Shown here in pieces: positions 45,184 through 54,098 of a stretch of 64,000 nt of DNA (position 1 is its first letter; every line of letters begins with the position of its first letter). The position numbers were made by a program, and so were the translations under genes. Source of the DNA: an uncultured Butyricimonas sp. (GTDB lineage: Bacteria > Bacteroidota > Bacteroidia > Bacteroidales > Marinifilaceae); assembly GCA_944321845.1 (NCBI GenBank), contig CALUMT010000010.1:62001-126000 (forward strand), given 5' to 3'. The notes under the pieces are model-generated. The model searched no databases. It worked only from the letters and a program-made list of their open reading frames with translations, and had not been told where the DNA came from.

Positions 45184-46395
45184 ATGGTTATGGAAGACGG
45201 ACTAATAAATTTTAATCAATACGAGGAAACCGTGCCTATCATCAAAGTAATTGGTGTCGGAGGTGGTGGCGGTAATGCAGTCGAGTACATGTGTGAGCAG
45301 GGAATTCGTGACGTTGATTTTGTGTTGTGTAATACGGATAAACAGGTTGTAGAACATAGTAAAGTCCCGACTAAAATCCAGCTAGGAAAAAAGCAAACTC
45401 AAGGATTGGGGGCGGGAAACCGTCCCGAGTGGGGAGAGGCAGCAGCAATAGAAAGTGAAGAGGAGATCAGGGAGGTTTTGAGCAAAAACACGAAAATGGT
45501 ATTTATTACTGCGGCAATGGGAGGTGGAACCGGTACTGGAGCGGCTCCTGTTATTGCAAGGCTAGCTAAGGAAATGGGGATCTTGACGGTGGGAATAGTG
45601 ACGGTCCCGGCTCAGTTTGAAGGTCCGAAACGTTTGGGAAATGCCAAAAAAGGTGTTTTGCAGTTGAAAGAATACGTGGATGCCTTGATTATCATTAATA
45701 ATGAGAAGATACAGCAAATCTATGAAAATTTGACAATATCTGCGGCTTTCGCCAAGGCAAATGATGTGTTGAACATTGCGGCTAAAGGTATTGCGGAGAT
45801 AATAACCTTGCCTGGTTATATTAATGTGGATTTTGCGGATGTGAAGACGGTAATGACGGATAGTGGTATCGCTATTATGGGTGCGGCACAAGCCTCTGGA
45901 GAGGGACGTGCTCGTCGTGTGATTGAGGAGGCGTTGAATAGTCCGTTGTTAAACAAAAGTGATATTCTAGGTGCCAAGAATATTTTGTTGAATATCACTT
46001 CCGGAACGGATGAGATTACGATGGATGAGATGACGGAAATTACAAATTATGTAATAAAGGAAGTGGGAGACAGTGCAGCCATTATATGGGGTGTTGGAGA
46101 GGAAGAGAATCTGGGGGAAGCTATTTCGGTCACAATTATTGCCACAGGTTTTCCCATGGAGGATGTGGAGCATTTTTTATCTCCCGTGAAGAAAATATCA
46201 ACACCAGGTTTCACAACGACTACGACAACTGAAGAACAACAAAAAGAAATAGGAAAAGGTGTACGCGAGTACGTGGGACAGAAATTGAAAGAAACAGATA
46301 TTGCTTTACGTCCGGGTTTGTCTGATGAGGAAATAGAGGAATTGAGGGCAGTTCCGGCTTATGAGCGTAGGAATATAAAAATAGATAGGATCTGA
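45184..46395 (+). CDS. ftsZ: Division GTPase FtsZ, second tandem copy, canonical C-terminal peptide
   Basis: A 403-residue FtsZ. The core has [43 protein letters not shown] and the T7 loop [11 protein letters not shown], so GTP binding and hydrolysis should work. The linker is short (about 325-385, with a run of eight threonines or so) and the end ([17 protein letters not shown]) carries the Bacteroidetes C-terminal peptide for FtsA and other partners. The two cores share motifs but differ widely along the chain, so the duplication is not recent. The pair is translated from one transcript. This copy is the better candidate for the standard Z-ring protein. Confidence 0.94.
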   Translation: MVMEDGLINFNQYEETVPIIKVIGVGGGGGNAVEYMCEQGIRDVDFVLCNTDKQVVEHSKVPTKIQLGKKQTQGLGAGNRPEWGEAAAIESEEEIREVLSKNTKMVFITAAMGGGTGTGAAPVIARLAKEMGILTVGIVTVPAQFEGPKRLGNAKKGVLQLKEYVDALIIINNEKIQQIYENLTISAAFAKANDVLNIAAKGIAEIITLPGYINVDFADVKTVMTDSGIAIMGAAQASGEGRARRVIEEALNSPLLNKSDILGAKNILLNITSGTDEITMDEMTEITNYVIKEVGDSAAIIWGVGEEENLGEAISVTIIATGFPMEDVEHFLSPVKKISTPGFTTTTTTEEQQKEIGKGVREYVGQKLKETDIALRPGLSDEEIEELRAVPAYERRNIKIDRI

Positions 46396-46448
46396 ATAGA
46401 TGTGATATCTATAAAAAGCAGATCGAGGATTAATTATAACGTAATTTG

Positions 46449-48248
46449 ATGGAGAAATTTCAGGAATTAGGATTGAATGGGGAGATTCTTAAAGGAGTGG
46501 CGGATTTGGGTTTTGTAACACCGAGCCCGGTACAAGAGAAAGCTATCCCTGTGATTTTGGGCGAACAAAATGATTTGGTTGTATTGGCTCAGACGGGAAC
46601 GGGGAAAACGGCGGCTTTCGGTTTACCCTTATTGCAAAAAATTGATACGGAACGGAATGACACGCAGGTCTTGATTTTAAGTCCCACGCGGGAACTTTGT
46701 ATGCAGATTGGTAATGACCTGAGAAATTATGCTAAATATCGTCCGGATATCCGGGTGGCTTGTGTATATGGAGGAACGGATATCCGGAAACAGATTCGGG
46801 AAGTGAAACAAGGAATTCATATTATTGTGGCAACTCCCGGTCGGTTGGTGGATATGATAAATCGTAAAGCCATTCACATTGAAACGGTATTTGCCGTGGT
46901 GCTGGATGAGGCGGATGAAATGTTGAATATGGGATTCCAGGAAGACCTTGATTTTATATTGAGCAATACACCTAAAGAAAAGAATACCTATCTTTTTTCC
47001 GCAACCATGCCTAAGGAGGTGGAGCGGATTGCTAAGAATTATTTGATCGAACCGCAGGAAATAGCTGTCGGTAAAAAGAATCAGGGGGCAGATACCGTAT
47101 CACATCATTATTATATGGTACGGGCAAAAGATTGCTATGAGACATTGCGTCGGGTGATCGATTGTGCCCCGGATATGTATGCTATTATTTTTACACGTAC
47201 GAAGAATGATGCCAGTGAGATTGCCAAGCATCTGCAACGGGATGGAATTGACTGTGACGCTTTGCATGGTGATTTGAGTCAGGCTCAGCGGGATAACGTG
47301 ATGACAGCGTTTCGGGCTAAGCGATTGAAAGTATTGGTGGCAACGGATGTTGCGGCTCGCGGTTTGGATGTGGATTGCCTGACGCATGTGATTAATTATA
47401 ATTTGCCGGAGGACGTGGAAAGTTATACGCATCGTAGCGGACGAACCGGACGGGCCGGCAAGGAAGGGATTTCAATAGCGATTATCCATTCTAAGGAGAA
47501 AGGGAAACTACGTCGTATAGAAAAGATTATAAAGAAAACATTTGAATATAAGTCAGTTCCTCAAGGAGAGGAGATTTGTCGCGCACAACTGGCATTCTGG
47601 GCAGATAAGATTATTGCTTCAGAGTATCAGGATAATCTGGCTCTCTACGAGCAGGAGGTTTATGATAAGTTTGCCGCTTATTCCAAAGAAGAACTGATAC
47701 AACATCTTGTATCCTACGAGTTTGGACGTTTGTTGAAAAAATACAAGAATACCGAGGACTTGAATGTGGTGGAAGAGGAGAAGAAAGGTAAAAATAAAAA
47801 GGCTAAAGAAGAAAAGGCAACTATTGCTTATAGTACCTTTATTCTTAATATTGGCCGCCAGGATGGTTTGACTCCCAAAGAATTGATGGGAATGATTAAT
47901 AAATATTCCCGTCATAAAGGTGTTGAAATCGGTGATATCCGAATCTTTAATACGGATACTAAGTTTGAGGTAGAGGAACAGGTCGCTTCCGATATGGCGA
48001 TTGATTTCAAGAAAGTCTTGTATAAGGGTATTCCATTGGAATTGAAAGCCATTCCTACCCGTAAAGAGGGAAGACGTCGTCGGGAAGAGCATGGTAAAGA
48101 GCGTTTCCCGGCTAAACGTGAACGTCGGGAAAAGCGTTCTAGAAAGGATCGTCGAGCAGGAGAATTACCGGAGAAACGTCGGGGACGTCCCGGGAGTAAT
48201 CCCAAGAAACCCCGTAATTTTAATCGGAGTTCTGCCGGAGGAAAATAA
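46449..48248 (+). CDS. DEAD-box RNA helicase (DeaD/CsdA-like)
   Basis: It unwinds RNA, probably in ribosome assembly or mRNA turnover at low temperature. The 600 residues from ATG 46449 have the Q motif (FVTPSPVQEKAIPVIL), AQTGTGKTAAFGLP, PTRELCMQIG, VLDEADEML, SATMPKEV and HRSGRTGRAGKEG. A DbpA-type RNA-binding domain follows (about 455-545, FILNIGRQDGLTPKELMGMI). The tail of about 50 residues is very rich in Arg and Lys and should bind RNA without sequence choice. It lies 53 bases after the second ftsZ and ends at a terminator. Confidence 0.95.
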   Translation: MEKFQELGLNGEILKGVADLGFVTPSPVQEKAIPVILGEQNDLVVLAQTGTGKTAAFGLPLLQKIDTERNDTQVLILSPTRELCMQIGNDLRNYAKYRPDIRVACVYGGTDIRKQIREVKQGIHIIVATPGRLVDMINRKAIHIETVFAVVLDEADEMLNMGFQEDLDFILSNTPKEKNTYLFSATMPKEVERIAKNYLIEPQEIAVGKKNQGADTVSHHYYMVRAKDCYETLRRVIDCAPDMYAIIFTRTKNDASEIAKHLQRDGIDCDALHGDLSQAQRDNVMTAFRAKRLKVLVATDVAARGLDVDCLTHVINYNLPEDVESYTHRSGRTGRAGKEGISIAIIHSKEKGKLRRIEKIIKKTFEYKSVPQGEEICRAQLAFWADKIIASEYQDNLALYEQEVYDKFAAYSKEELIQHLVSYEFGRLLKKYKNTEDLNVVEEEKKGKNKKAKEEKATIAYSTFILNIGRQDGLTPKELMGMINKYSRHKGVEIGDIRIFNTDTKFEVEEQVASDMAIDFKKVLYKGIPLELKAIPTRKEGRRRREEHGKERFPAKRERREKRSRKDRRAGELPEKRRGRPGSNPKKPRNFNRSSAGGK

Positions 48249-48256
48249 TGGTTAAT

Positions 48257-48301
48257 AGGCTTTGAGTACAGGCTTTTATGCGCTTTACTCAGGGCTTTTT
48301 T
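48257..48301 (+). terminator. Terminator after helicase gene
   Basis: AGGCTTTGAGTA (48257-48268) pairs with TACTCAGGGCTT (48286-48297), 12 bp with G-T wobbles, followed by a T run. It overlaps a possible early start of engB (48278), which supports the later engB start. Confidence 0.65.
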
Positions 48302-48313
48302 ATATATATGCGT

Positions 48314-48919
48314 ATGCAGATAACGAAAGCGAAATTTATAGCGAGTTCAAGCAATTTGAAACAATGTCCTCCCGCGGATAAACATGAGTACGCTTTTATT
48401 GGAAGATCAAATGTCGGTAAGTCTTCTTTAATTAACATGCTCACGAACAACGGGAAATTGGCAAAGACATCCGCTACTCCCGGTAAAACCCAATTGATAA
48501 ATCATTTCCTGATGAATGACTCGTGGTACCTGGTGGATTTACCTGGTTATGGTTATGCCCGGACCTCTAAAAGTCAGCGAGGAGAGTTTAGTGCCATGAT
48601 TCGTGATTACATTTTGAAACGGGAAAATCTCGTGTGTCTCTTCCTACTGGTTGATAGTCGCCATGAACCGCTGAAAACTGATTTGCGTTTTTTGGAGTGG
48701 CTGGGAGAGAATGGCGTCCCGTTCGTGATGGTTTTCACGAAGGCGGATAAGTTGAATGCTTCGGAGAGGGATACCTGCATTACCAATTACCATAAACAAA
48801 TGCAGGAATCTTGGGAGACCATGCCCCTTGCCTTCCTGACTTCTGCGGAAACGGGTTTCGGGAAAGAGGCATTATTGGATTATATTGAAGAATTGAATAA
48901 TACGGTCGAATTAGAATAG
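48314..48919 (+). CDS. engB: Ribosome biogenesis GTPase EngB/YihA (YsxC)
   Basis: A small GTPase needed for assembly of the 50S subunit. From ATG 48314 (MQITKAKFIASSSNLKQCPP), the usual start for this family, it has 201 residues. The longer frame from 48278 would begin inside a terminator hairpin. G motifs are complete: GRSNVGKSSLIN (G1), ATPGKTQLINHF (G2), DLPGYGYA (G3), TKADK (G4) and TSAETG (G5). It is 2 bases before xseA. Confidence 0.95.
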   Translation: MQITKAKFIASSSNLKQCPPADKHEYAFIGRSNVGKSSLINMLTNNGKLAKTSATPGKTQLINHFLMNDSWYLVDLPGYGYARTSKSQRGEFSAMIRDYILKRENLVCLFLLVDSRHEPLKTDLRFLEWLGENGVPFVMVFTKADKLNASERDTCITNYHKQMQESWETMPLAFLTSAETGFGKEALLDYIEELNNTVELE

Positions 48920-48921
48920 AA

Positions 48922-50316
48922 ATGGAAGCTATCGGGCTATTTCGGTTAAATGCTTTGGTGAAGCAGATGTTTAAAAAGCATTTGTCTGATACCTTTTTAG
49001 TGGTAGCTGAGATTGCGGATATCAAGGAAAATCGTTCCGGGCACTGTTATTTGGAACTGGTGGAAAAACAGGAAACTGACGATACGGTTATTGCTTCTGC
49101 CAGGGCAACGATTTGGGCTTATACTTACCGGATGTTGAAGCCTTATTTCGAGACATCAACGGGAAAAACGCTACAGCGGGGAATTAAAATATTGGTGCGG
49201 GTGGAGATCGTCTTTCATGAATTGTATGGTTATTCATTGAACATTAAGGATATCGATCCTACATTCACGATAGGGGATCTCGAACGTAAAAGGAAGGAAA
49301 TCATAGCACGACTGACTCGGGAAGGCGTGATTGACATGAACCGGGAATTACCTTTCCCCCTTCTGCCTAAAATAGTGGCTATCATATCTTCACCCACGGC
49401 CGCCGGTTATGGAGATTTCCTGGATCAGTTGCACCATAATTCCGCGGGGTATGCTTTCCATACTTTCCTTTTTCCTGCGGTTATGCAAGGTGATAAAACG
49501 ACGGAATCCGTGATTGCCGCTTTGGATCGGGTTTATGAAACCGGAGACCTATTTGATGTTGTTGTGATTATTCGGGGAGGTGGTTCTCAAACGGATTTGG
49601 GAAGTTTTGATTCTTACGACTTGGCTGCGCATGTCGCTCAATTTCCCATACCCGTGATTGCCGGTATCGGGCACGAGCGAGACGAGACAATTGTGGATAG
49701 GGTTGCTTATCTGAGCGTGAAGACTCCGACGGCTGCTGCGGCTTTTTTGATAGAGGCTTTTCAAGAGCAGGAGACTCGATTGGAGGCGGGGCAACAACGG
49801 ATGCTCGATTCTTGCCGGCAATTGCTGCAGCATGCACGGGAGGAACAGCAGCGGTATACCCTCGGTCTACAGCAAATGACCCGTTCCCTTGTAGATGCGC
49901 AACGTAATCGCTTGACCTTGCTGTCCAGGGAAATGGGACATTCTTCTCGGTTGTTTATGAAACAACAGTATAATGAGTTGGAACAAAACGGACTGCGTGT
50001 TGAAGGGAAATTGCCTTTGTTTTTGGAACGTCAGCGGGGAATATTGACCGAGTTTGTTCGTTCATTCACTCGTCAGGTACGCCAATATATGACGGAAGAG
50101 AAACATCTTCTGGAACTGTCTGCCACTAAAGTGGCTTACGCTGACCCGCAACGGGTGCTGGAACGGGGATTTTCGATAACCCGATTCAATGGAAAAATCG
50201 TACGTGCTGTTGCTGGTTTACAGCCTGGGGATATAGTGGAAACGGTTTTCCACGATGGCGTCGTTAGGGGAGAGGTAAAAGAAATACAACAAAATAATGA
50301 ATATGATGGAGAATAA
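48922..50316 (+). CDS. xseA: Exodeoxyribonuclease VII large subunit
   Basis: The catalytic subunit of ExoVII, which trims single-stranded DNA. The 464 residues hold an N-terminal OB fold (about 1-105), the nuclease domain with AIISSPTAAGYGDFLDQL, VVIIRGGGSQTDLGSFDSYD and the conserved IGHERDETIVD, and a long coiled coil (about 275-400) that binds many XseB copies. The C-terminal ADPQRVLERGFSITR is typical. It overlaps the xseB start. Confidence 0.95.
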   Translation: MEAIGLFRLNALVKQMFKKHLSDTFLVVAEIADIKENRSGHCYLELVEKQETDDTVIASARATIWAYTYRMLKPYFETSTGKTLQRGIKILVRVEIVFHELYGYSLNIKDIDPTFTIGDLERKRKEIIARLTREGVIDMNRELPFPLLPKIVAIISSPTAAGYGDFLDQLHHNSAGYAFHTFLFPAVMQGDKTTESVIAALDRVYETGDLFDVVVIIRGGGSQTDLGSFDSYDLAAHVAQFPIPVIAGIGHERDETIVDRVAYLSVKTPTAAAAFLIEAFQEQETRLEAGQQRMLDSCRQLLQHAREEQQRYTLGLQQMTRSLVDAQRNRLTLLSREMGHSSRLFMKQQYNELEQNGLRVEGKLPLFLERQRGILTEFVRSFTRQVRQYMTEEKHLLELSATKVAYADPQRVLERGFSITRFNGKIVRAVAGLQPGDIVETVFHDGVVRGEVKEIQQNNEYDGE

Positions 50317-50503
50317 AATGACTTATAAGGAGGCGGTAGAAGAAATCGAATCTATCGTGAAATCATTGGAAGATAATAAACTGGATATCGATGTTTTGAG
50401 CGAGAAAGTGAAGCGGGTGGCCGAACTGATTGCTTTTTGCAAGTCTAAATTACATAAGACGGAGGAAGAAGTAGAGAAGGTGTTGAAATCCATGGAAGAA
50501 TGA
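50306..50503 (+). CDS. xseB: Exodeoxyribonuclease VII small subunit
   Basis: A 65-residue helical-hairpin protein that wraps the XseA coiled coil. ATG 50306 (MENKMTYKEAVEEIESIVKS) fits the family best; in-frame starts at 50297 and 50318 are possible, the last preceded by GGAG. Conserved residues include ELDID-type NKLDIDVLSEKVKR and FCKSKLHKTEEEVEKVL. It overlaps xseA at its start and dacB by 4 bases at its end. Confidence 0.93.
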   Translation: MENKMTYKEAVEEIESIVKSLEDNKLDIDVLSEKVKRVAELIAFCKSKLHKTEEEVEKVLKSMEE

Positions 50504-51888
50504 AAGAACTACTGTCCCGTCTCCTGTGCCTGTTGATTTTTTTGCCCCTGGAGGGTATTGGGCAAAACCTTTTCCCGGGAGTGGAGGATCATCCCGCGGT
50601 GCGTCATGCGCTCGTGGGAATTAGTGTGAAGCGAGTGACTGACGGACACGAGGTCTATTCTCGTGATGCAGATTTATCTCTTCGTCCGGCTTCGGTAACG
50701 AAATTGATACCCACGGTTTTGTCCCTGAAGGAAAGGGGCAAGGATTTCGTGTTTGTCACAAGAGTCTCTATGAGGGGAAAGCTTGAACAGGGTATATTAC
50801 ATGGGGATATTATCGTGCATGCAGGAGGAGACCCCGCTTTGGATTCCCGTTATTTTCCTTCGGTAAGATTCCTGCGAGACGTGGTAGAAAAGATTCGTGT
50901 AGCTGGTATTCGGGAGATAAAGGGGAGAATCCGTGTTGAACATGAGGGAGGAGAGACACTAATCCCTGGCTCGTGGCTTTGGGAGGATGTAGCTAATTAT
51001 TACGGGGCGGTTTATCATCCCTTCAATTACCGGGATAATCTCTATACCTTATCTTTCCGTTCTGGGAAAATAGGAACACCGGCCACGCTGTTGAAAGTGG
51101 ATCCCGTACAACCGGGCGTCCGTTTCGAGAATCATGTTCTGGCTGCAGCGGGAGATGCCGATAATGTCTGGATATATGGCGGCCCGGATGCTCGGGTTTT
51201 GCAGGTGCGGGGTTCCATGCCGGCTCGTCGGGAGATTTTCACTGTCAAGGGAGCGACGCATCACCCCGATCGGGTATTTGTGGCGGAATTGCAGCAGTAC
51301 TTGGCTTCTTGTGGTATTCTTGTAAAAGATAGTCTGGTCGCAAATTCTGGAAAAGAGGTTTTGTTGTTGGAACATGTTTCTCCCACCTTGTCCGAAATCG
51401 TGTTTTTCACGAATAAACGTAGTATCAATCTATTTGCGGAGGCTTTGGGTAAGATAACCTTCCCGGATGATTGGGAGACGAAGGTAAAACAGTCTTTGAC
51501 GGAAATGGGGATTGGAACAGAAGGAATTTTGTTGAAAGATGCCTGTGGTTTATCCCTTTTTAACCTGTTGCCGGCAACAACATTCACGGATTTATTGTTA
51601 TGGGCATATTCCAATTTGGGCTCATCCTTCGTGCGTTCTCTCCCTTTGGCGGGCAAGGATGGTGGCTTGTCCGTTTACGCACGGGCGGAGGAATTACTGG
51701 ATAATCTGCAGGCAAAAACCGGCTCTATGACCGGGGTTCGTGCATTGGCGGGTTATTTGAAAGCTGCGGATGGTGAAACTTATGCGTTTACGGTTATCGT
51801 GAATAATTATACTTGTAAGTCGTTTGAAATACAGAAATTCATTCGGGAATTTCTGGTTTGGGGCTATCATAATTGGCCACAAAAATAA
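50500..51888 (+). CDS. dacB: D-alanyl-D-alanine carboxypeptidase/endopeptidase (PBP4, DacB family)
   Basis: A periplasmic peptidoglycan hydrolase of the S13 family that cuts terminal D-Ala or cross-links. The 462 residues start with a signal peptide (ending LEGIGQ). The nucleophile is in RPASVTKLIPT (SxxK, about residue 65). Further on are ACGLSLFN (in the place of the SxN motif) and LQAKTGSMTGV (KTG). The large insert between the first and second motifs marks the PBP4 type. It overlaps xseB by 4 bases (ATGA) and ends the long plus-strand gene block. Confidence 0.93.
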   Translation: MKELLSRLLCLLIFLPLEGIGQNLFPGVEDHPAVRHALVGISVKRVTDGHEVYSRDADLSLRPASVTKLIPTVLSLKERGKDFVFVTRVSMRGKLEQGILHGDIIVHAGGDPALDSRYFPSVRFLRDVVEKIRVAGIREIKGRIRVEHEGGETLIPGSWLWEDVANYYGAVYHPFNYRDNLYTLSFRSGKIGTPATLLKVDPVQPGVRFENHVLAAAGDADNVWIYGGPDARVLQVRGSMPARREIFTVKGATHHPDRVFVAELQQYLASCGILVKDSLVANSGKEVLLLEHVSPTLSEIVFFTNKRSINLFAEALGKITFPDDWETKVKQSLTEMGIGTEGILLKDACGLSLFNLLPATTFTDLLLWAYSNLGSSFVRSLPLAGKDGGLSVYARAEELLDNLQAKTGSMTGVRALAGYLKAADGETYAFTVIVNNYTCKSFEIQKFIREFLVWGYHNWPQK

Positions 51889-51889
51889 A

Positions 51890-51911
51890 GAGCGGTCAGC
51901 AAGGACCGCTC
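51890..51911 (-). terminator. Hairpin terminating the DUF5684 gene
   Basis: GAGCGGTC (51890-51897) pairs with GACCGCTC (51904-51911). A T-rich run (TTTATTTTTG) follows only on the minus strand, so it serves the minus-strand gene; the plus-strand side, after dacB, has no T run. It lies 24 bases after the DUF5684 stop. Confidence 0.7.
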
Positions 51912-51935
51912 CGAGTATGAAGTAACAAATTTATT

Positions 51936-52304
51936 TTAAGCTTGTTGGGTGTAATTGGTGTTATGGTTGTTATCGGGTTGGAACTGAGCATCCCCGAAAG
52001 CAAGAATCGGGAAGAAGATAAAACCGAGAAATGTCAAACCGATAGCAAAAGCTCCACTTTGTCCGAATCTATTGGATAGTGCGATGTAGGTTAGAATTGT
52101 CATGACCAGATTCACGACGGGAATAAACATCAGCAATATCCACCACCAGGGCTTCCCTACCATTTCCAGGAGAATGACCATGTTATAGATGGGGATGATA
52201 CCTTCCCAGCCTTGTCTCCCCATTTTTTCAAATAATTTCCACCACGAAATGATAAACAATACAATGATGGCAAGATAGATAAGTGATACGAATGGAGCAA
52301 TCAT
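51936..52304 (-). CDS. DUF5684 small membrane protein
   Basis: A 122-residue protein with four hydrophobic segments (about 5-22, 37-52, 54-75, 84-101). The conserved block WWKLFEKMGRQGWEGIIPIY, then NMVILLEMVGKPWWWILLMF, identifies the DUF5684 family, sometimes found fused to signal peptidases; its function is not known. The C-terminal 20 residues are polar (Asn/Gln/Thr-rich). It stands alone with its own terminator; the region before it has only a near-match -7 (TACCTTTA). The gap to the emrB-like gene (about 190 bases) holds no other visible signal. Confidence 0.8.
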   Translation of the reverse strand: MIAPFVSLIYLAIIVLFIISWWKLFEKMGRQGWEGIIPIYNMVILLEMVGKPWWWILLMFIPVVNLVMTILTYIALSNRFGQSGAFAIGLTFLGFIFFPILAFGDAQFQPDNNHNTNYTQQA

Positions 52305-52495
52305 AATTTTTGTTTTTAGTTAGACAATATTGTTTTTTAAGATTGGTTCTGTTTCGTGATAAAGGTATGAAAAGGTTTTTGAAAAAATATTATTTTCATG
52401 AGAGTTTTTTCTGCTTTTTTATAATGGTTTATACAAGAATAAGGTAGATGTTCGTGTAGTATAAAATAAAGTATTTTGTTTTTGTCATGTTGATT

Positions 52496-54094
52496 CTATG
52501 AGTCGGCCATTTTATGGCGGACAAGTTTCCATATTTGGGATAGTCGCAGCATGTTGTTGGTGTTGGAACTGAGCAGGTGTCGATAGTTTGAAGCCAATAT
52601 CGCGAGTAGAATGATGATGGCGATGATTGTGGCATAACCGTATACTTCTTTTAAACTCACCATGAGGATTTGCTTCTGGAATTCTCCGTATAGGGAGGTG
52701 AAGGAATTGGCCATGGAATGCATGGAGTCGATGTAACTTCCAAGTCCTGCAATGTTCTTTTGCTGGATGTGGTTGAATAACTGGGAGACTATAGCGGAGC
52801 TTAATGGTCCCCCGAAACTGGTTCGTATGAAACCGATGACGCACATGGCTTCAAAGTAATAGATGAATGTGACGCATCCGGCAAGGGCATAAGTCAATGA
52901 GGTGTACACGATGCTGACTCCAGCTCCTTTAAATACCATAGGCAAATAGAGCATGTATTTTTCTGTTGAGGCATCAATCAGAAAGTAAAGCATCACCTGG
53001 TATAATAGAAAAAAGAAAAAACCTGTCAGTACAATGTCTTTAATTTGCCATTTCCATTTTACTAAGGTGAGATAAAATATTCCCGTGCCAACGGCGATCC
53101 CGATGGGGAGTCCCCAGCTTATGTCTGCGTTATGTCGTTGATCAAAGCCGAGAATGGCGCCCGTGAAAATATTTTGAATGGAAGTGGATGTGGCGGACAT
53201 TAGTGTCATGCATCCGAACAGTATAAATATATAGAGCATGTTGCGTTGGGAGAACGTCTTCAGATTTATATATGGGTGACGTATGGTAGCGGCTCGTTGG
53301 AGGCACAGGAACAGAAGAACTATGGCAAAAATGATGGCCCGTCGTATTTTCTCACCTTCAAGCCAGTCATAATGTTCCCCGTATACACAGATGAACACGA
53401 TACATAGCAGCCACAAGCTCCATAGGATTCCTCCCAGGTAATCGATACCCTTGAAAGGCATATAGGGGCCTTGCCTGAATTTGCGGCGCATGCAGAAATA
53501 AACCAAGGCGAAGATAATGATGAATGCCCCGATAGTCAATCGATGCATGGCTTTCCAGTCGAAGGCATATATGCTGTAACCGGTGGCGATATTCACGAGC
53601 TGCACGCTTCCCAGGACAAAAGTGAATAGAAAGGGGAAGAATACCGCAAAATCTCTTTTGGGCGTGATCTTTAGTTGTATATTACTCCAGCAGACGAATG
53701 TGCCCACGATTTTGGAAAAGCCGCTGATGAAGGACAGGAAAACAACGAGTGGCAGAAAATCGGATACCATGCACAAGTAGTCGCTGACGCTGAAAACTCC
53801 ACCCGAGAACAGAAGAAGTTCTCGGGGAGGAAAACGGAATAGTATCCTGAATAATAGCGGAAAGGCGATAGTTAGTCCGGTCATGGAGGCGTATCCTGCC
53901 ATCATGATATCCTCGTTTATCCAGGATAGGTCTCCCGACATTTCGGCAACGGCGGACATGTAGACCCCTCCGGAAAACATGTAAACAATGATGATTAGTA
54001 TAAATAGCGGGAAACGTAGGGATATGGGTACGAAATCCTTCCACGCCATGATGCGTCTTGCCGAGGCGACTTCTGCTGCTGACGGTGTTTCCAT
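52496..54094 (-). CDS. MFS drug exporter, DHA2/EmrB-like
   Basis: A 532-residue inner-membrane transporter with about 14 helices, the pump of a tripartite exporter. The first helices read ILIIIVYMFSGGVYMSAVAE; a second half starts near NMLYIFILFGCMTLM. The classical MFS motif A is weak and the chain diverges from E. coli EmrB, as is common in Bacteroidetes members that travel with an HlyD-type protein and a TolC. Last gene of the marR-tolC-emrA-emrB operon, 4 bases after emrA. The substrate is unknown. Confidence 0.85.
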   Translation of the reverse strand: METPSAAEVASARRIMAWKDFVPISLRFPLFILIIIVYMFSGGVYMSAVAEMSGDLSWINEDIMMAGYASMTGLTIAFPLLFRILFRFPPRELLLFSGGVFSVSDYLCMVSDFLPLVVFLSFISGFSKIVGTFVCWSNIQLKITPKRDFAVFFPFLFTFVLGSVQLVNIATGYSIYAFDWKAMHRLTIGAFIIIFALVYFCMRRKFRQGPYMPFKGIDYLGGILWSLWLLCIVFICVYGEHYDWLEGEKIRRAIIFAIVLLFLCLQRAATIRHPYINLKTFSQRNMLYIFILFGCMTLMSATSTSIQNIFTGAILGFDQRHNADISWGLPIGIAVGTGIFYLTLVKWKWQIKDIVLTGFFFFLLYQVMLYFLIDASTEKYMLYLPMVFKGAGVSIVYTSLTYALAGCVTFIYYFEAMCVIGFIRTSFGGPLSSAIVSQLFNHIQQKNIAGLGSYIDSMHSMANSFTSLYGEFQKQILMVSLKEVYGYATIIAIIILLAILASNYRHLLSSNTNNMLRLSQIWKLVRHKMADS

Positions 54095-54098
54095 GGTA

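Noticed and set aside
51890..51911. Hairpin read as terminator of dacB
   Set aside because: The plus-strand side has no T run after the stem; the T-rich side faces the minus strand, so it serves the DUF5684 gene.
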